A DNA stretch of 36,819 nucleotides, taken from the NCBI GenBank assembly GCA_002780715.1, contig PEUO01000117.1, positions 1 to 36,819 on the forward strand, read 5' to 3'. The first letter of the stretch is position 1. Each line of letters starts with the position of its first letter. Shown here piece after piece: positions 33,390 to 36,819 of the stretch. The translations under genes were made by a program, and so were the position numbers. Below the pieces are notes generated by a model. It did no database searches. It was not told where the DNA came from and was given only the letters and a program-made list of their open reading frames with translations. Origin of the DNA: Deltaproteobacteria bacterium CG03_land_8_20_14_0_80_45_14. Lineage in GTDB: Bacteria > Desulfobacterota > BSN033 > UBA1163.

Positions 33390-34154
33390 TTGACAGATCA
33401 CCTATTAGGAAATTCATTTTGGATCAATAACTCCGAGACTGTTATGCCTGCAAATGTGAAAACTTACAAGTTACTGTGTGAATACAGATTTAAGCCAATT
33501 CTTTTGTTTTACGATGCAAAGAACCAAATAGGTCATGCATTGTTTAAAGATTACAAGCACTGGAGTCATGATGGTCTCAGAATAAATCTCAATAATTTTG
33601 AAAACCGAAGTGTTCTTGCTATCGACCATAACCGGTTAGCTTTAGAATTTGACATACCAGATTCTTATGATGAATTCCGCACTGAGTTTGAACGTGCTTT
33701 TAAAGAGTACACTAAAAAAATCAAAATTGAGAATTATCTCAGATGCGGCCTCCGGACCCAAAGTATGATTCCTGTGGAGATGCATTTTAGTGAGTTGACA
33801 AAGATTACTGAGGGAAAGTTTTTATCTCATGAGAAAGACCTCTTACAGATTGTTGGTAACCAAGTAGACGATTATCAGTACAACGTAGTAAGTGAAAGAG
33901 AAGGTTTTAAGATTCATGTGATATGTGGTCCTGTAGTAAAAGAAGAAATAGGACGTTGGTATCAGCCAGCTAAATTAATTCTTGATCCAGGTCAGGAACC
34001 CAAACCAATCAAATATCCTGATGTGGCGTTCTTCATCGATTGTGACTGCTATGTTGAGAATCCGGAATCAGATATGTGGGAAAATTTCTTGGATAGAGCG
34101 ACGCGCCTTATAACTTCCATGAATAATGCAATAAACGAATATATATGGAGGTAA
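33390..34154 (+). CDS. Hypothetical protein, weak resemblance to TIGR04255 family
   Basis: 254-aa ORF (alternative start ATG 33444: MPANVKTYKLLCEYRF). Central YLRCGLRTQSMIP recalls the RxGLRY-type motif; low-certainty assignment. Confidence 0.6.
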   Translation: MTDHLLGNSFWINNSETVMPANVKTYKLLCEYRFKPILLFYDAKNQIGHALFKDYKHWSHDGLRINLNNFENRSVLAIDHNRLALEFDIPDSYDEFRTEFERAFKEYTKKIKIENYLRCGLRTQSMIPVEMHFSELTKITEGKFLSHEKDLLQIVGNQVDDYQYNVVSEREGFKIHVICGPVVKEEIGRWYQPAKLILDPGQEPKPIKYPDVAFFIDCDCYVENPESDMWENFLDRATRLITSMNNAINEYIWR

Positions 34155-34157
34155 ACA

Positions 34158-34769
34158 ATGGTTCCTCAAATTCAATTAACCGCAACTGCTGGAGTTAGTC
34201 CTCTCCAAGATTTTGCAGATTCGATGACTGTCTTTAAACCTTATCTCGCGTCTCTTAAAGAACCACCGCAAGAGAAAGAAGATAGATATTCTGAGTTTCT
34301 TTATCATGGGTTGACACCCCAAATAGTAGAGAAGGGTAACGGTGCATCGCAGGTTATTGATATAACAGCTTCTAGATACTCTGAGAAGCCTTCTAGACAA
34401 TATGCAGAGTTGGTGTTTCAACGCAATATGAGGGAAATTCCACCTCTACTTGAGCAACTAAAAGTGAATTTGGAGAATCCGGAGGGTGCAAAGTTTATGC
34501 AGTGGTTCAGAGAGAGACTACATCGAGTTTGGGAAGTTGCAGATGTTTTGCCAAAAGAGAAGGTTCTTTTTTTAAGTGCCATGGAGGAAACAGTTAGAGC
34601 CAAAAGATGGCGTGATCTTGCAACTGGGCAAGTTCAGATTTTGGAACAAGTAATTAAACAAACCGAAAGTGGTACATTGAATTTAGCTGGCGCGCTGAGA
34701 ACACTTCATCGTAACTTCATAGACATCTATCCATCTGCGTCAATAGACGAAAGCGATGAAAACGAATAA
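34158..34769 (+). CDS. Hypothetical protein
   Basis: 203-aa ORF, RBS ggaggtaaacaATG, 3 nt after the previous gene. Confidence 0.7.
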   Translation: MVPQIQLTATAGVSPLQDFADSMTVFKPYLASLKEPPQEKEDRYSEFLYHGLTPQIVEKGNGASQVIDITASRYSEKPSRQYAELVFQRNMREIPPLLEQLKVNLENPEGAKFMQWFRERLHRVWEVADVLPKEKVLFLSAMEETVRAKRWRDLATGQVQILEQVIKQTESGTLNLAGALRTLHRNFIDIYPSASIDESDENE

Positions 34770-35601
34770 CCACCTGAATGGAGATTGCTTCCTTGAAACC
34801 TCTGTCCCAAGACAAATGTCGTTTGGACATAGCCTTCTTAAAGAAGAAATTCGGAAATATCTTACGAGGTGTTCTCAAAAATGGAGTTCTTTTTACGTTT
34901 TGATGGAATATAAGCGATCCGTGGTCAAGACACTGATTGATCTTTATTTCGTTGCAAAAGAAGAAAAAACTCCAAGTGATGCTCTACATTATTTCCAAGA
35001 AGGATTTAGGACAAGACAAAATAAAATTGTCCTCAGTGCAATTGCGACCTTGTTGGAAGATTCGGAGATCGCTAATGACAAGCTGCGATTCCTTATCAAG
35101 CTGGAAACACTGATTTTCGGATCTTTCCAATATTTTCATGATCTAATAGATAAATATATTGAAAACAAAATAGCCTGTCCCTTGGGAAAGATATCGATAC
35201 AAGAAGGAATCGCAAGAGAAGAAGGCTACAGAAGATTTTTAGAGGAGATAGATTGCATCAGAATGTGCTCGTTAGATAAATTCTTAAAGAGTAAGAAGAG
35301 TCAGCTAAAACGATTAATAGAGGAGGGGGAAAAAGACCCTCATGATAAGAACAAAGGATTTCAAGAAGCTTTATTATTGATCAAATCTGCCATTGGAACT
35401 CTTGACACTCTCAAGGCAAAGAGCAATTGCATGAAGATTGGCGATGTCATTATTGCTTTAGAAGTCCCGAAACGTCTGAAAATATTGACGTTTGACAGAG
35501 GGTTTGAGAGTAGCTGCCAAATTCTAGGCAAAAGATTAATTGTACTTCCCTCCCTTGCAACATTAAGAAAATCAAGAGCACCAGCACCACAACCAAGCTG
35601 A
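34756..35601 (+). CDS. PIN-like domain protein (putative RNase)
   Basis: N-term CFLETSVPRQM, FYVLMEYKRSVVKTLIDLY; C-term MKIGDVIIALEVPKRLKILTFDRGFESSCQILGKRLIVLP resembles PIN C-terminal GDaliaa..lltfDrdF. Overlaps the previous gene by 14 nt. Confidence 0.6.
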   Translation: MKTNNHLNGDCFLETSVPRQMSFGHSLLKEEIRKYLTRCSQKWSSFYVLMEYKRSVVKTLIDLYFVAKEEKTPSDALHYFQEGFRTRQNKIVLSAIATLLEDSEIANDKLRFLIKLETLIFGSFQYFHDLIDKYIENKIACPLGKISIQEGIAREEGYRRFLEEIDCIRMCSLDKFLKSKKSQLKRLIEEGEKDPHDKNKGFQEALLLIKSAIGTLDTLKAKSNCMKIGDVIIALEVPKRLKILTFDRGFESSCQILGKRLIVLPSLATLRKSRAPAPQPS

Positions 35602-36072
35602 GAGTTTGGGGTCACCCATTACAGGTCACCTATCAAAAAAAGGACATGTATGGCCCGGTTCCCCCGGCTAAACTTTCCACACGTCCTCAAAGAAAAAGAA
35701 GAGAATGGGTATGGCGAATACCTTATAAAAGATGATGGTAGAGATTGATTCATGGATGGAGCACATTTGGCTGAAGGTTGTGAAAGAAGAATACGACAGC
35801 AGCAGGATTCTTGTGGAATCCAATTTACATTCGCCGGTTTACTTTCATTTAAATATGCGGGGACGTAGTTGAAAATTAGCACTTTTCAGAAATGCATCTG
35901 GGGCTTGAAAAATTGAGATTTGTTGGCATCCATAAAAAAGTTGGCCCTGCCCTGAAGTGTAGCGCCAAGGGCATAGAGCAGAGCGTCGTTTATATTTATT
36001 CTCTTTTGGAGACAAGAGATTTAATGTATAATGATTTAAAGAAGTGCCATAAATATCGGCTCACTTGGATTT

Positions 36073-36170
36073 ACCCCGTAGAAAGCCCCACCCTTTATGG
36101 TGGGGATGAAGAAAAAAAGTTCATTCCTTATTGAAGGTGGGGTTCAAAGCCCCGCCCTTTCTAACGGGGT
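36073..36170. repeat. Small palindromic element, copy 2 (TIR ACCCCGT(T)AGAAAG), upstream of TA pair
   Basis: ACCCCGTAGAAAG (36073-36085) versus CTTTCTAACGGGGT (36157-36170). Inner GCCCCACCctttatGGTGGGG and GGTGGGGttcaaaGCCCCGCC. Confidence 0.65.
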
Positions 36171-36197
36171 TTACTTGAAATTTCGGGAGGTAAGGAA

Positions 36198-36428
36198 GTG
36201 AAATTTAATCGAATCACAGTCAATCCTAATCAGATGGGAGGGGTCCCCTGCGTCCGCGGATTACGCATTCCGGTAGCCACTGTTATAGGAATGATAGCAG
36301 ATGGCATGACAGAGGAAGAGATTCTGAGGGCATATCCAGATCTTCAGCCTGACGATCTCCAAGAAGCTCTTCGGTATGCTGCTGAAGCGGTGCGAGAACG
36401 GGAGCTCCCACTGGTGACTGGATCATGA
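36198..36428 (+). CDS. DUF433 family antitoxin
   Basis: [60 protein letters not shown]. Confidence 0.93.
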   Translation: MKFNRITVNPNQMGGVPCVRGLRIPVATVIGMIADGMTEEEILRAYPDLQPDDLQEALRYAAEAVRERELPLVTGS

Positions 36429-36796
36429 AGTTCCTTGTGGACAATGCTCTATCTCCATTGGTGGCCGAGGGCTTAAGGCAAGCTGGTCACGATGCGTTGC
36501 ATATCCGAGATTATGGATTGCAAAAGGCTCAAGACGAAGAGATTTTCTCACTTGCTGAAACTGAAAAGCGAATCCTTATATCGGCGGATACCGACTTTGG
36601 AGCATTCCTGGCATTATGGAGAAAGAGTAAACCCTCCGTTATTTTGTTCAGAAGGGGATCAGATCGCCGGCCCGCTAAGCAGGTCACTCTCTTGTTGTCA
36701 AATCTCTCGAAGATACAGGAGGCGCTGGAGCAGGGGAGTATCGTAGTGCTTGAACAAACCCGTCTACGAATCCATAGCTTGCCAATCAATGATTAG
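36425..36796 (+). CDS. DUF5615 PIN-like toxin
   Basis: [68 protein letters not shown] overlap with DUF433. Confidence 0.93.
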   Translation: MKFLVDNALSPLVAEGLRQAGHDALHIRDYGLQKAQDEEIFSLAETEKRILISADTDFGAFLALWRKSKPSVILFRRGSDRRPAKQVTLLLSNLSKIQEALEQGSIVVLEQTRLRIHSLPIND

Positions 36797-36819
36797 TTTG
36801 AAACGTCTACCTGTCATCC

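Overview
36.8 kb bacterial window, probably from a Desulfobacterota-like or other deep-branching Gram-negative (taxonomy is inferred, not tested). Left end, all on +: the 3' part of a T6SS VgrG, a PAAR protein fused to a papain/C39-like cysteine-protease domain, and a candidate immunity protein. These are followed by an unusual run of genes: a 72-aa peptide with three 11-aa repeats, two YkgJ-type CxxCxxCC proteins, an FHA-GAF-HisKA protein with a degenerate ATPase domain, and a TIR-like protein. Middle: PilZ, a small membrane protein, a CMD-family protein, an internally deleted panE pseudogene, DUF188, an NfnAB/SudBA-type operon, an RRM protein, rpsU, and a B12-radical SAM with a STAS-like tail. 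Next is a PomXYZ-reminiscent cluster (RHH regulator, HEAT, ParA with MerR-like HTH, two coiled-coil proteins sharing an N-terminal motif), then a cold-shock gene, a hypothetical gene and an MBL-fold hydrolase. Right: a three-gene operon with ATGA overlaps, related to DISARM/Druantia. It encodes a 1695-aa YprA/DruE-like helicase with DUF1998-like region and Vsr-like C-terminus, a DrmD-like SNF2 helicase, and a DrmMI-like N6-methylase carrying an in-frame repeat insertion. Then come an undescribed three-gene module ending in a PIN-like protein, and a DUF433/DUF5615 toxin-antitoxin pair. Strongest non-coding signals: a 36-nt element (32/36 identical) placed exactly 11 nt upstream of the -35 boxes of both the RRM and csp genes; a nested 16-bp + 11-bp perfect stem in the csp leader; an 8-bp perfect inverted repeat over the RHH-operon promoter; and several MITE-like palindromic repeats. 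All assignments were made by eye; no searches were run.
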